Assembly: GCA_947626265.1 (NCBI GenBank)
Contig: CANQRM010000001.1
Span: 1-64,000 of the forward strand
Source: an uncultured Oscillospiraceae bacterium
Lineage (GTDB): Bacteria; Bacillota; Clostridia; Oscillospirales; Oscillospiraceae
Length of the DNA: 64,000 nucleotides
Direction: 5' to 3'
Part shown: piece by piece, positions 1-8,696 of the stretch
Numbering within the stretch: the first letter of the stretch is position 1
How the letters are laid out: every line of letters starts with the position of its first letter
Translations under genes and position numbers: made by a program
The notes under the pieces: model-generated
Told to the model about the DNA's origin: nothing
Databases searched by the model: none
What the model saw: only the letters and a program-made list of their open reading frames with translations

Positions 1-1104
1 GCACGGTGTGAAGCGGGGGAAAAGGTGGAAAGCGGTGCTTGCGCACCGCTCAGACCTTACCTATCGCTATCCTGGCGGCCCGGTGATCTGGAGCAGCGCA
101 AAGGGCGCATCGTCCGGCAGGGCAACAATAACCCCACCGTACATATTTATAGATATGTGACCGAGGGGACCTTCGACAGCTATCTGTGGCAGACGGTGGA
201 AACCAAGCAGAAATTCATCAGCCAGATCATGACCTCAAAATCCCCGGTCCGATCCTGCGAGGACATAGACGAGACGGCTCTGAGCTATGCCGAGATCAAG
301 GCCCTGTGCGCAGGCGACCCCCGAATCAAGGAGAAGATGGACCTGGACATCGACGTGTCTCGGCTGAAGCTGCTCCGCGCCAACCACCAGAACCAGCAAT
401 ACCGGCTCCAAGACCGGCTGCTTCAATATTTCCCGGAAGAGATAGAAAAGAACAAAGGATATATCGCCGGGTTTGAGAAGGACATTGCCACCCTCGCCGC
501 CAGCAAGCCCCCGGAGGGCAAGTTTGCCGGGATGGTGGTCCGGGGCGATACGCTCACCGACAAGGACAACGCCGGTGCCGCCATTCTGGAAGCCTGCAAG
601 GAGATCATGGACGGGCACCCGGTGGAGATAGGCAGCTACCGCGGCATGACGATGTTCATTTCCTTTGAGCGTTTCCAGCACCATATCACCCTGAAAGGCG
701 AGATGAGCTATAAAACGGAGCTGGGCGATGACGCCAGGGGCAATCTGACCCGTATTGAAAACGCCCTGGCCAATGCCCCGGATCGGCTCAATGCGGTAAA
801 GGCCCAGCTCGACAACCTGTATCAGCAGCAGGCGGCGGCCCAAGCTGAGCTGGGTAAGCCCTTTCCCCAGGAGGCAGAGTACCTTGAAAAGAGTTCCCGC
901 CTTGCCCAACTGAACGCCGAGCTGAACATAGAAAGCCCCGATCCCGCGCAGACCTTCCCCGAACAGGCCGCCGCCAAGAGCGAGCGCCCGCCCGCCGTCG
1001 CCAAGAGTGAGCGTCCGTCTGTTCTTGCCAAGCTCCGGGACGCGAAGCCCGCGCTGTCCACCGTCTCACGCATATCCCATCATAAGCAACAGGAGGAACG
1101 ATGA
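1..1104 (+). CDS. C-terminal part of ICE SNF2-type helicase / DNA methylase protein
   Basis: The reading frame is open from the first base, so the gene is cut by the window edge. The visible part starts near helicase motif VI (WRPGDLEQRKGR, then RQGN), where the arginine fingers of an SF2/SNF2 helicase lie, followed by a long coiled-coil tail and an Ala/Pro/Lys-rich end. In Clostridia ICEs this tail belongs to very large (over 2000 aa) proteins with N-terminal methylase and central helicase domains, probably acting on transferred DNA. Residues just before motif VI do not match the usual family pattern. The stop overlaps the next start (ATGA). Confidence 0.7.
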   Translation, partial: ARCEAGEKVESGACAPLRPYLSLSWRPGDLEQRKGRIVRQGNNNPTVHIYRYVTEGTFDSYLWQTVETKQKFISQIMTSKSPVRSCEDIDETALSYAEIKALCAGDPRIKEKMDLDIDVSRLKLLRANHQNQQYRLQDRLLQYFPEEIEKNKGYIAGFEKDIATLAASKPPEGKFAGMVVRGDTLTDKDNAGAAILEACKEIMDGHPVEIGSYRGMTMFISFERFQHHITLKGEMSYKTELGDDARGNLTRIENALANAPDRLNAVKAQLDNLYQQQAAAQAELGKPFPQEAEYLEKSSRLAQLNAELNIESPDPAQTFPEQAAAKSERPPAVAKSERPSVLAKLRDAKPALSTVSRISHHKQQEER

Positions 1105-2174
1105 TGACCAGCAAAGAGTTGAATGACGCTCTCTACGACAAAATGAGTAAGGAGATGGAGAAGTATAAAGGCTGGCTGCTCACGCAGCCAGCCGAGGAGA
1201 TCCTTCAGCACACTTATGAATACTCCATGAAACTGGACATCCTGCTTTCCATGGAGTTTCACGAGCTTGACTACGCCCATGCACAGGTGCTGTTGGGTTC
1301 GCCTACGCCGCTGGAAGATGTGTACGGCTATTATCAGAATATGGACTGTGGCTATCTGGACACGTTGTGGGAGAGTATCCAGGGCCGGGCCGATGATGTG
1401 CTGGCCGCGCAAAAGGCCCTCCCTGTGTATAATCATTCCGGCACCTACGCCCATGAACACGGAGAGCTGGAAGCATACCGCGCGTCCCTCAAAGCGAACA
1501 TGGCCTGCCGGGACGCCATTGACGATGCCATTCCCCGGCATTACGATGGCTTCTCTCTGGACGCCGAAGGAGCCAGGGAGGTCATCTCCCTCTTTGGTTT
1601 TGATCGCACCCTCTATGTCCTTGCCAACACCGTGCGACAGCAGGATTGGGATGGCCGGTATTCCAGCTCCAACAAAAAATGGGCGCAGACCATAGATGTG
1701 TGCGAAAACCCGGACAGCTATGGGAACGATAGACAGTGTGAGCTTGTTCTGAGAAGTCACCCCGGTCTTATCAACATATTCATTGATGAGGCTCGGCACC
1801 AGCATCTGCTCACCTTGCCAATCACCGGCGAGGACATCAGGCGGGAAGCGGAGCGGCTGCTCAACGAACTGCAAAGGCGTAAGGAACCGAACAGCCCCAA
1901 CGGATCGCACTTCATGGCGAAGCTCTCGGATGATTTCATGGCGCGGGCCTCGTCCAACGACCAAATAGAACTGAGAAAACTGTTCCAGATCAAGGGCTGT
2001 TTTCTTGGCGACATGAAGGACCGTCCGGGCGTATTCCTCTTTGTGCCCAAGGATGCGGATCGCGGCCTGCCGCTCCGCAAGCCCAGGACCTCCGTCCGTA
2101 CCAAGCTCCACGAGGCCCAGCCGGTGCCCTCCACACCCAAGCCCGCCGCCAAGAACAAGGGCATAGATCGCTGA
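1101..2174 (+). CDS. DUF3848-DUF3849 domain ICE protein
   Basis: 357 aa. The N-terminal 100 residues (LYDKM, then EKYKGWLLTQP and PAEEIL) match DUF3848. Residues about 110-240 (YAHEHGELEAYR, DRTLYVLANT, QDWDGRYS, SHPGLINIF) match DUF3849. Both domains are typical passengers of Tn1549-like conjugative elements; their biochemical role is unknown. The start overlaps the stop of the helicase gene and sits 3 nt after an AGGAGGAACG ribosome site. The C-terminal 100 residues are a basic, Pro-rich tail with no recognised domain. The mobilization genes follow at 1-nt spacing, so all four genes are probably cotranscribed. Confidence 0.75.
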   Translation: MMTSKELNDALYDKMSKEMEKYKGWLLTQPAEEILQHTYEYSMKLDILLSMEFHELDYAHAQVLLGSPTPLEDVYGYYQNMDCGYLDTLWESIQGRADDVLAAQKALPVYNHSGTYAHEHGELEAYRASLKANMACRDAIDDAIPRHYDGFSLDAEGAREVISLFGFDRTLYVLANTVRQQDWDGRYSSSNKKWAQTIDVCENPDSYGNDRQCELVLRSHPGLINIFIDEARHQHLLTLPITGEDIRREAERLLNELQRRKEPNSPNGSHFMAKLSDDFMARASSNDQIELRKLFQIKGCFLGDMKDRPGVFLFVPKDADRGLPLRKPRTSVRTKLHEAQPVPSTPKPAAKNKGIDR

Positions 2175-2175
2175 C

Positions 2176-2514
2176 ATGGCGAACCGAAAACGGAATATTA
2201 TGCTCCGCTTCCGCGTCAATGAACAGGAGCAGCAGGCCATAAAAGACAAGATGGACGCGCTCGGCACAGGCAATTTGGAAGCTTATCTGCGCAAAATGGC
2301 ACTGGACGGATATATCGTCAAAATGGATCTGCCGGAGCTGCAGACGCTGGTGTCTCTGCTCCGGCGCTCCAGCAACAACCTCAACCAGCTTACCCGCCGC
2401 GTCCACGAGACGGGTCATATCTATGACGCCGATCTGGAGGAGCTTCGCCGGGACTTTGACCGGCTGTGGGACGGCACGCGCCAGCTGCTCCACTCTCTGG
2501 CTGTTCTTCGATAA
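2176..2514 (+). CDS. mobC: MobC-like relaxosome accessory protein
   Basis: 112 aa. The N-terminus (NIMLRFRVNEQE) has the beta strand and helix pattern of a ribbon-helix-helix DNA-binding fold. The middle (LRRSSNNLNQLTRRVHETG) matches the MobC helical signature. MobC proteins bind oriT and help the relaxase nick it. The gene starts 1 nt after the preceding stop and ends 1 nt before the relaxase start, the usual mobC-relaxase arrangement. Confidence 0.8.
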   Translation: MANRKRNIMLRFRVNEQEQQAIKDKMDALGTGNLEAYLRKMALDGYIVKMDLPELQTLVSLLRRSSNNLNQLTRRVHETGHIYDADLEELRRDFDRLWDGTRQLLHSLAVLR

Positions 2515-2515
2515 C

Positions 2516-3943
2516 GTGGCGGCAACACGGATAATGCCCCTGCACACGGGCGCGGGCCGGACGCTGAGAGCGGCGCTCCGCAAGATCTTCGACTACGCGG
2601 AGGATCCCGGAAAGACTGATAACGGTAGCTTGATCTCTACCTACCGTTGCAACAGAGAGATCATTGACGGCGAGTTTGCGTTTTCCAAACGGAAGTATGA
2701 AGAGCGGACCGGCCTGACGCATGACGGTGACAATGATGTGATCGCCTATCAGGTCCGGCAAGCCTTTCGTCCCGGTGAGATCACCCCGGAGGAAGCCAAT
2801 CGCTTGGGCGTGGAATTTGCCCGCCGCTTCACCAGAGGAGACCATGCTTTTATCGTCTGCACCCATATCGACCGCAGACATATCCACAACCACATCATCT
2901 GGAACTCCACCACTCTGGACTGCACACGGAAGTTTCGTGATTTCCATGGTTCCGGGAGAGCTGTCCGCCGTCTGAGCGACACCATTTGCATTGAGAACGG
3001 TTACTCCGTCATAGAAAACCCACAGGGTAGGGGCATGGCCTATAACAAGTGGCTGGGGAATTCCAAGAAGCCCTGCCACCGTGACGATCTTCGCGCAGCC
3101 ATTGACCGGGCGCTGGAAAAGGACCCCGCCGACCTGGATGCACTGTTCGATCTGCTTCGCAAAGGCGGCATCCAGGTTTCACGGCGGGGCAAGTCTGTCA
3201 ATCTGAAAGCGCCTGGCTGGGCCAAGGCCGCCCGATTGAGCAGCCTGGGTCCCGGCTACACTGAGGACGATCTGATGGCTGTGCTTGCTGGGAAGAAAAA
3301 GCATACGCCCCGTGAGAAAACTGCTGCACAGGCAGATCCGCCGAAAGTAAATCTGCTGGTGGACATCCAGGCCAAACTTGCCGAGGGCAAGGGGGCCGGT
3401 TATGCGCGGTGGGCCGCCTCTTTCAACCTGAAGCAGATGGCGAACACCCTCAACTATCTAACGGAGAACAAGCTGTTGGACTATGGGGCGCTCTGTGAAA
3501 AGACGGACGCTGCCACCGCCCGCTTCCATGACCTTTCTGGGAAGATCAAAGCGGCGGAGGCCCGTATGTCGGAGATCGCCGAGCTGAAAACGCAGATTAT
3601 TAACTACTCCAAGACACGCGAGGTCTACGCCGCCTATCGCAAAGCCGGGTACTCCAAAAAGTTTCTGGCCGAGCATGAGCGTGAGATCCTTTTGCACAAG
3701 GCGGCCAAGAAAGCCTTTGATGAACTTGGGCTGAAAAAGCTCCCCACCGTCAAGAGCCTACAGGCCGAATATGCCAAGCTGCTGGCAGAGAAAAAACGGG
3801 CCTACTCTGAGTATCGCGCCGCACGGGATGAGATGCAGAATTTACAGATGGCGCGGGCCAACGTCGCCCGGATCATGGGCTATGACGACAAGACGCCGAC
3901 CAGGAAGAAACAGAGAAAGACACCCTCGCACGATGTTCGCTGA
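2516..3943 (+). CDS. MOBP-family relaxase (VirD2/MobA-like)
   Basis: About 475 aa from a GTG start 1 nt after the mobC stop; the protein then begins VAATRIMPLHTG, the usual start of this family. An upstream ATG at 2423 lies inside mobC and is less likely. The three-histidine metal site HIHNH appears in THIDRRHIHNHI, near residue 125. The first ~300 residues are the relaxase domain that nicks oriT by a tyrosine and stays bound to the 5' end; the rest is a long coiled coil, as in ICE relaxases. A strong terminator follows at once. Confidence 0.85.
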   Translation: MAATRIMPLHTGAGRTLRAALRKIFDYAEDPGKTDNGSLISTYRCNREIIDGEFAFSKRKYEERTGLTHDGDNDVIAYQVRQAFRPGEITPEEANRLGVEFARRFTRGDHAFIVCTHIDRRHIHNHIIWNSTTLDCTRKFRDFHGSGRAVRRLSDTICIENGYSVIENPQGRGMAYNKWLGNSKKPCHRDDLRAAIDRALEKDPADLDALFDLLRKGGIQVSRRGKSVNLKAPGWAKAARLSSLGPGYTEDDLMAVLAGKKKHTPREKTAAQADPPKVNLLVDIQAKLAEGKGAGYARWAASFNLKQMANTLNYLTENKLLDYGALCEKTDAATARFHDLSGKIKAAEARMSEIAELKTQIINYSKTREVYAAYRKAGYSKKFLAEHEREILLHKAAKKAFDELGLKKLPTVKSLQAEYAKLLAEKKRAYSEYRAARDEMQNLQMARANVARIMGYDDKTPTRKKQRKTPSHDVR

Positions 3944-3954
3944 TCGTGTATGAC

Positions 3955-4004
3955 GACCGGGAGCAGGAACGCCTCAAGTGGCGGCTTGCTCCCGGTCTTT
4001 TTTT
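3955..4004 (+). terminator. Rho-independent terminator after the relaxase
   Basis: A perfect 11-bp stem (3955-3965 with 3987-3997, GACCGGGAGCA) is followed by seven T. It ends the mobilization operon 11 nt after the relaxase stop. Confidence 0.9.
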
Positions 4005-4209
4005 ATTGCTTTTTGTATCGTATGACTGGAACCTGCTTCACTCTTTTTCCTGTTGTACGACGTTCCAAAGCAAACACCATTCCGTCGGTGCGCGCAAAGA
4101 AGCCGATGTCTTTCTTCCAACTCATGCCGCATCGACAATGCTGCAAGCCGATAAACTGCTGCTTCATTTTCCGGCCGCAGGCCGGACAGACCTTGTTGCT
4201 TGCTCCCAT
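4003..4209 (-). CDS. Small zinc-ribbon ICE protein
   Basis: 68 aa. Cysteines 8, 11, 25 and 27 (CPAC and CRC) could hold one zinc ion. The rest (GLQHCRCGMSWKKD, MVFALERR) is basic and resembles small ICE proteins of unknown role found next to HU. It lies 31 nt downstream of the HU gene on the same strand and probably shares its transcript. The stop runs into the terminator of the convergent relaxase gene. No function can be assigned. Confidence 0.55.
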   Translation of the reverse strand: MGASNKVCPACGRKMKQQFIGLQHCRCGMSWKKDIGFFARTDGMVFALERRTTGKRVKQVPVIRYKKQ

Positions 4210-4240
4210 ATTCCCTGCACAGCTCCAGCTTGTTGTGCTG

Positions 4241-4516
4241 TTATTTCGCTGCGGCGTCTTTCAATGCCTTGCCCGGTTTGAACTGGACGACCCTGGTAGC
4301 AGGGATGACGATCTCCTGCTTGGTCTGCGGGTTCCGACCGATATGCTGCGCACGATCCTTCACATCAAAATTGCCAAAGCCGACCAGCTGGACTTTCTCT
4401 CCTTTTTCCAGCGATTCGGTGATTACTTCCAGCACTGCGTCAACAACCGTTCCGACATCCTTCCGGGTCAGGCCGGTCTTGTCCGCCGCCGTTTCGATAA
4501 GCTCTGCCTTATTCAT
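4241..4516 (-). CDS. hup: HU family DNA-binding protein
   Basis: 91 aa, full length for HU. It begins MNKAELIE, has the dimerisation helices in residues 3-45, the GFGNFDV turn, and the DNA-binding arm RNPQTKQEIVIPA, ending in FKPGKALKDA. HU bends DNA non-specifically; an ICE copy may help recombination or the relaxosome. It lies between the zinc-ribbon and coiled-coil genes, all on the minus strand. Confidence 0.93.
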   Translation of the reverse strand: MNKAELIETAADKTGLTRKDVGTVVDAVLEVITESLEKGEKVQLVGFGNFDVKDRAQHIGRNPQTKQEIVIPATRVVQFKPGKALKDAAAK

Positions 4517-4537
4517 TTTAGGTTCTCCGTAATACGC

Positions 4538-4873
4538 TCATTTGAGCTGGGCCAGAATCTCTTCCGCCGTCTTTCCGCTGCTGATGAGCTGCGTGACGAC
4601 ATTTTCGATCTCGGCTTTCTGTGCGGCGGCCGCTTCTATCGCCTCGCACTCCGCTTTCTTGGCGTTCAACACAGCCAGGGCATTCTCCGCCTTGCGAAGC
4701 TCCTTCTTCTTGTTCCGTACCAGAAGCTGCTGCTCCTTGATGCTGGCGGTCACGCCGTCCAACTCATTTTTAATAGTTGCGATCACGGCTTCCTGCTCCG
4801 TGATCTGTTTTGTGATCTCAGCGACTGACAGAACAACAGACTTTCTATTCTTGCTGCCTTTTTTCCTGGGCAT
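4538..4873 (-). CDS. Coiled-coil protein with basic N-terminus
   Basis: 111 aa. It begins with a lysine/arginine-rich segment (MPRKKGSKNRK), then a long heptad coiled coil through about residue 95 and a short C-terminal helix (GKTAEEILAQL). The basic start could contact DNA. A good AGGAGG lies 8 nt upstream of the ATG. It is the first gene of the minus-strand trio with HU and the zinc ribbon. Its function is unknown. Confidence 0.6.
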   Translation of the reverse strand: MPRKKGSKNRKSVVLSVAEITKQITEQEAVIATIKNELDGVTASIKEQQLLVRNKKKELRKAENALAVLNAKKAECEAIEAAAAQKAEIENVVTQLISSGKTAEEILAQLK

Positions 4874-5176
4874 GAGATGAACCTCCTCGTTGTTTAGTAC
4901 ATTCGGGCATGTGTAGCATTATAATCATTGTCCCGTGGAAAAGCAACATACATTTTCCATATAAAGCGTTTCGTCAGAAACGCGCAGCCAGCTCCATTTT
5001 TGGAGCTGATCCAAGGGTTTTAGGGATGCTGCCCTAACAAGCAAATGGGTCATTCCGGCGTGAGGCCGGAATGACCCATTTTTCGCATGTGGCGCGCCAC
5101 ATGCCCTGCTTGCCAGGGTTGTGGCCGGTTTCCAGGGCTTGGGCCGGAAAAGCGCTTTATAGCGCCATTTCTTGGG
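4874..5176. other. Intergenic region with oriT-like repeats
   Basis: About 300 bp without a credible gene. It holds the promoter side of the minus-strand HU operon, the inverted-repeat cluster listed separately, and GC-rich degenerate repeats near 5121-5165 (GGCCGG, AGCGCT). Confidence 0.6.
4985..5120. other. Cluster of inverted repeats, candidate oriT
   Basis: Five consecutive dyads lie in a gene-free stretch. They are CAGCTCCA/TGGAGCTG (4989-5008), TTAGGG/CCCTAA (5020-5037), a perfect 17-bp stem with 5-nt loop (5043-5059 with 5065-5081), a 20-bp perfect palindrome around GGCGCGCC (5085-5104), and CCCTG/CAGGG (5104-5118). Such a density of hairpins near mobC-relaxase genes is typical of an origin of transfer. 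The 17-bp stem is followed by five T and could also terminate transcription. The nic site cannot be fixed from sequence alone. Confidence 0.45.
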
Positions 5177-5613
5177 TCAAGAGGGCTGTGGCCCGCGCAA
5201 CTCTGACTTTTCGGCTTTAAGTTCAGCAATTCGTTTCAAATCCAAAAAGTGTGTGGCGTACCAACGCTCAATTTCCGGGTTTCCGCTCTTGCTGAATCGG
5301 AGAGGAATCACTGGCCTGCGTCCTTGCTCGGACTTATTCTTCACGCCCCATTGCTTGTAGCAGGTAAAGGAAGGTTTTAACCCGGTCTTTTGCGCGTATA
5401 CGCGCATCTGGTGCATGATGAATGACAGCTTATGGAGGTTGACCGTGCAAACGCTTTCCAGATACGACACACGCCCAAAACGCCAATCCTCATATTTCTT
5501 TTTGGCAATACACCTATATCCATCAGCACATCCACCGGTGCAGCATAGCCGTGGTCCCGGCACTGATGATACATGGCTGAATGTACCTTCCCGATCAACT
5601 CGCCATTATTCAT
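5177..5613 (-). pseudogene. Frameshifted conserved ICE protein
   Basis: Two minus-strand frames form one protein. Residues from the ATG at 5613 (MNNGELIGKVH, DVLMDIGVLPK) continue in the other frame as KYEDWRFGRV, LHKLSFIMHQMR and FSKSGNPEIERWYATHF to the stop at 5177. The break lies in a run of five A near 5510, and one extra A would restore a protein of about 145 aa. The joined protein resembles small ICE proteins of unknown role from Clostridia. It is either a real mutation or a sequencing error in a homopolymer; no convincing programmed-frameshift signal is seen. Confidence 0.6.
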
Positions 5614-5922
5614 TTTTGCCCTCTCATTCCTTCACCGGCATCCGCGATCATGGTCATAAACAAAAAGCCACGATGGACTGGCCGCCAGGAGCGACAGGGC
5701 CAACATCTATAACTAAGGTAGCACAAGATGCGCGTGGCCGTCAACAGTCGATGGACAAGGGACTCTGCAAGGTTATATAGTTCTCAATGTTCTCACGCGC
5801 AGAGGAATGAGACAGGTGCAATCGCTATCGTTGCCGCAAAAGCAGAGGTTTATTTCGGGACTCTCTTTATCTCTGTTATCCTTGCATAACAAACCGGAAG
5901 AACTTATCAGAAGCAGCAGCCA
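5614..5922. other. Intergenic region, no gene seen
   Basis: About 300 bp between the frameshifted gene and the truncated permease. On the minus strand the first bases (5923 down to about 5780) read as the lost C-terminal end of the permease after its stop codon (WLLLLISSSGLL, then non-conserved residues). I see no other feature. Confidence 0.5.
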
Positions 5923-6954
5923 CTATGCCGGGATTGTCAGTGCAAAGATGGATGACGGGTCCCCCAAGGCTACGAGGGATGCGATCAAGTAATGTGCCCC
6001 TAGACCAAGGGTAGCGCCCAGCAGGACCAGATACACATCCCGGAGGATGTCAATGCCCTGGATGGCGGCCCTGCTCATGCCCGCCCAGCGGAGGGCGTCT
6101 GTTTGGCGGCGCTTTTCTTCCCGGTGACGTGCAGTCCCTGCCATACGCACCATCGCCGCGCAGAGAAAGCCTGCCGCCGCGAAGACTGCCAGATATGCGG
6201 CCTCACGCGTTTCGGCGTCCCACTTCTCCTGCCGGGCGCTGTCACGGTTCGATACTTCAAAGCCCAAGTCAGAAATAGCCTTGGAAACGGCCTCTGCCGC
6301 GCCGATGTTGGTCACGCGCACCTGCGCCCCGGTATAGCCGGACGGGAGGCCCTGGCTTTGCAAAAGGGTTCGGGCCACATCCTGCCCAATATAGGCGGCG
6401 GGATCATCACCCTCGAAAAGACCGCTCACCTTTGCCAGAATCGTATTATCGCCGAGTTTCAGCAAAAAGTTCGCTCCCAGCCAGTCGATGTCGGGCATAT
6501 AGCTTGCAGTATGCTTCGTCTTGTAGGCAGGGTCTATGAACGCCTGCGCCGCCGTCTTGCTCAACGTGATCCAAGGCATAGCACCGCTGGCTGGGAACGG
6601 CTCTCCCGCGATATAGGCAAGATCATGCAGATAATCCCCATCTATCCCCACAAGGGCAAGGCTGGCGGTGTATTTCCCGCTTGTCACGGTAGCTTGGACC
6701 TCCACAGTGCCGGTCGCATCCACCACATCTTCTATGGCCAGGAAATCCAGCACAGACTGTTCCGTGATGGAAAAGTAGCTGGGCGCGGTGACGGACAATT
6801 CGCACGGTTCAGCCTTTTCGCTGTGTATGGCCGTCAGAATCGCGCCGGAGAAGCACAGCGCCGTGACCGCTGCGGCGGTGAGCAGGACGCCCACCGCGTC
6901 AAAGCCCCGGTGCAGGCTGTGCCCTGCCAGGGCCAGATAGTCCGTGAGCCTCAT
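5923..6954 (-). CDS. FtsX/MacB-like ABC permease, truncated at the C-terminus
   Basis: 343 aa from the ATG that overlaps the upstream stop (ATGA). It has an N-terminal helix (about 15-40), an extracellular MacB-type domain (45-255) and a helix at YLAVFAAAGFLCAAM. A further helix is at VYLVLLGATLGLG. FtsX/MacB permeases normally have four helices; here the protein stops at IFALTIPA before the fourth. The next codons in frame after the TAG spell a hydrophobic stretch (WLLLLISSSGLL), so the last helix seems to be lost to a nonsense mutation. The fold suggests work on the cell envelope with the surface protein encoded just upstream. Confidence 0.6.
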   Translation of the reverse strand: MRLTDYLALAGHSLHRGFDAVGVLLTAAAVTALCFSGAILTAIHSEKAEPCELSVTAPSYFSITEQSVLDFLAIEDVVDATGTVEVQATVTSGKYTASLALVGIDGDYLHDLAYIAGEPFPASGAMPWITLSKTAAQAFIDPAYKTKHTASYMPDIDWLGANFLLKLGDNTILAKVSGLFEGDDPAAYIGQDVARTLLQSQGLPSGYTGAQVRVTNIGAAEAVSKAISDLGFEVSNRDSARQEKWDAETREAAYLAVFAAAGFLCAAMVRMAGTARHREEKRRQTDALRWAGMSRAAIQGIDILRDVYLVLLGATLGLGAHYLIASLVALGDPSSIFALTIPA

Positions 6955-8681
6955 TTCTTGATATGCCGAGGAGAGAACGCTGCCCGTTTCCGCAGAGCCA
7001 GTATCAGCGACAGCAGAACGATTGCCACTCCGCCAGCCGCTACAAATACCCACCACTGTGTTTTCTGCGCCTGTTCTTTCTCTGCTTTTTCCTGTTCCTG
7101 AACAGGGTTTTTGGTGGCGATCACAAGCTCCTTGATGTTGGTGGCGGCAGCCGCCTCGTCCGTGTACTCTTGGCCGCTGGCGTCCTCATAGATGAGCCGC
7201 ACCGTGCCGGAGGTATATCCATACCGCTCGTCGCCGTCCTTCATCCCGGCAAACACATTCAGCGTCTCGGTGGCTGACGTACCTGCCTCCATGTTGCCGA
7301 TAAAGGCGTTGCCGGAGGGGGAGAGACCGGGAACGTCCAGCTCCACACGGGCATTGTATATCCCTGTGCGGCCCAGGTTCATCACCTGGAAGGAAAGCTG
7401 CACCGTCTCCCCGGCGTTGATCTCGCTGGGCATAGTGAAAGGGGCCAATTCGACATTTACCGGCTGTGCAACTTCCACGGTGACGGAGCCAGAGGATGCC
7501 ATGCTCATGGCGTCCTCGTCGTCAAATTCTATGGCCAGGGCGATATTATACCGCTGGGCCGGGGTCTCCCGGTCCGTGCCGTACTTCAGTTCCAGTTCTG
7601 TGGTCCCTCCGGCCTCCAGATCTCCCAGGAAGATAGTGCTGGTGTCGTTTTTCAGCACAAGATTCGCGATTTCGCTGGACACGGTGACGAGCATATTCTG
7701 CACATCGCCCTCCGGGCTGGTGTTTTTCAGCGTGACGGTCACGGTGAAGTCCTCCCCAGCCATCACGGGGGTCTTGCTGACGGTGTACTTGCTCACCAAA
7801 ATACGGGGATTGGACACGGGCGCTTCGGTGGGTGCTACATACCCGCCGCCACCACTGTATACGGGTGTAGGATTATCGGTCGCCTCCGGCTGGGCGTCAG
7901 TAATGGTGACGAAGCAGTTGTAACTCTGGGTGATCTGATCTCCGTTTTCATCTGTGGCTTGAATATCCAGAACGATGGGGTATGTGCCGTTTTTGCGCTC
8001 TGTGCGCAGAGGGAAGTCAAAGCGCACAAGGTAAGAGGGGACAGTCTGGATGACCTCGCCCTCCGCGCCCGTGACGTTCACTGGGTTGTTGGCCAGAGAG
8101 AACGTCTTTTGATAGTTTTTATATTGAATTGGAGAGACATTCGTATCTCCCAGGTTCGGCGTGACAGTGATCCTGTCGCCCCATATAGCTCCATTTGTTA
8201 TAAGAGGCAGTACCAGCGTAACAATACCGTCTTTGACCGTGGGCACATAGCCGTCCTTATAGGCCCGGTCCATGCCCTCATAGATGTTGGCGTCGTCGAT
8301 CTGGAACTGGATGGCCTGATTGACAGGCGTGGTAGGTTCAATGGTCTGCGTCGGTTCCGTCGTCGCCGGAGCGGTAGCGGTAGCGTCCTGTGTTGGTTCT
8401 GTTGTGGTCGGAGTGGTAGAATCAATCGGCTGCATCGGGTCGGCTACTTCCGGCGATGCTGGCGTATCATCGGATTCTGTCGCAGGGGAAGTTTCGTCTG
8501 TCGAAACTGGCGTTGGCGTATCATTTAGCGCTGTCACTTCTACCGGCTGCGGTATATCTGTGACCTCTGGCGCGGGTATAGCCTCAACAGGCGGTCCAGC
8601 CTCGCCCTCGGCATAGGCCGGAAACGGCGCGCAGACGGTCAAAATGAGCAAAGCCAAAAGCATACAGATGGGTCTTTTCAT
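6951..8681 (-). CDS. Secreted, membrane-anchored S-layer-like surface protein
   Basis: 576 aa from the ATG at 8681 (an ATG at 8693 is also in frame but is too close to the AGGAG). It has a signal peptide ending AYA, a Thr/Pro/Ser-rich spacer (about 30-125), then several Ig-like domains of the COG1361/CARDB type (KTPVMAGEDFTV and INAGETVQLSF repeats). A C-terminal helix (WWVFVAAGGVAIVLLSL) and basic tail anchor it. Such proteins are commonly encoded with MacB-like permeases. It probably stands on the cell surface as a partner of the ABC proteins. A GGGG hinge near residue 275 separates two blocks. Confidence 0.7.
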   Translation of the reverse strand: MKRPICMLLALLILTVCAPFPAYAEGEAGPPVEAIPAPEVTDIPQPVEVTALNDTPTPVSTDETSPATESDDTPASPEVADPMQPIDSTTPTTTEPTQDATATAPATTEPTQTIEPTTPVNQAIQFQIDDANIYEGMDRAYKDGYVPTVKDGIVTLVLPLITNGAIWGDRITVTPNLGDTNVSPIQYKNYQKTFSLANNPVNVTGAEGEVIQTVPSYLVRFDFPLRTERKNGTYPIVLDIQATDENGDQITQSYNCFVTITDAQPEATDNPTPVYSGGGGYVAPTEAPVSNPRILVSKYTVSKTPVMAGEDFTVTVTLKNTSPEGDVQNMLVTVSSEIANLVLKNDTSTIFLGDLEAGGTTELELKYGTDRETPAQRYNIALAIEFDDEDAMSMASSGSVTVEVAQPVNVELAPFTMPSEINAGETVQLSFQVMNLGRTGIYNARVELDVPGLSPSGNAFIGNMEAGTSATETLNVFAGMKDGDERYGYTSGTVRLIYEDASGQEYTDEAAAATNIKELVIATKNPVQEQEKAEKEQAQKTQWWVFVAAGGVAIVLLSLILALRKRAAFSPRHIKK

Positions 8682-8696
8682 GATCCTTTCCATCTC

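Noticed and set aside
1080-2273. 397-codon minus-strand frame over the DUF3848-DUF3849 gene
   Set aside because: Shadow of a recognised ICE gene.
5500-5520. Programmed frameshift in the broken ICE gene
   Set aside because: The A-run is not in a good X XXY YYZ phase and no stem follows, so a mutation or sequencing error is more likely.
6103-7101. 332-codon plus-strand frame over the ABC operon
   Set aside because: Shadow of the FtsX-like and surface protein genes, without signal or domain.
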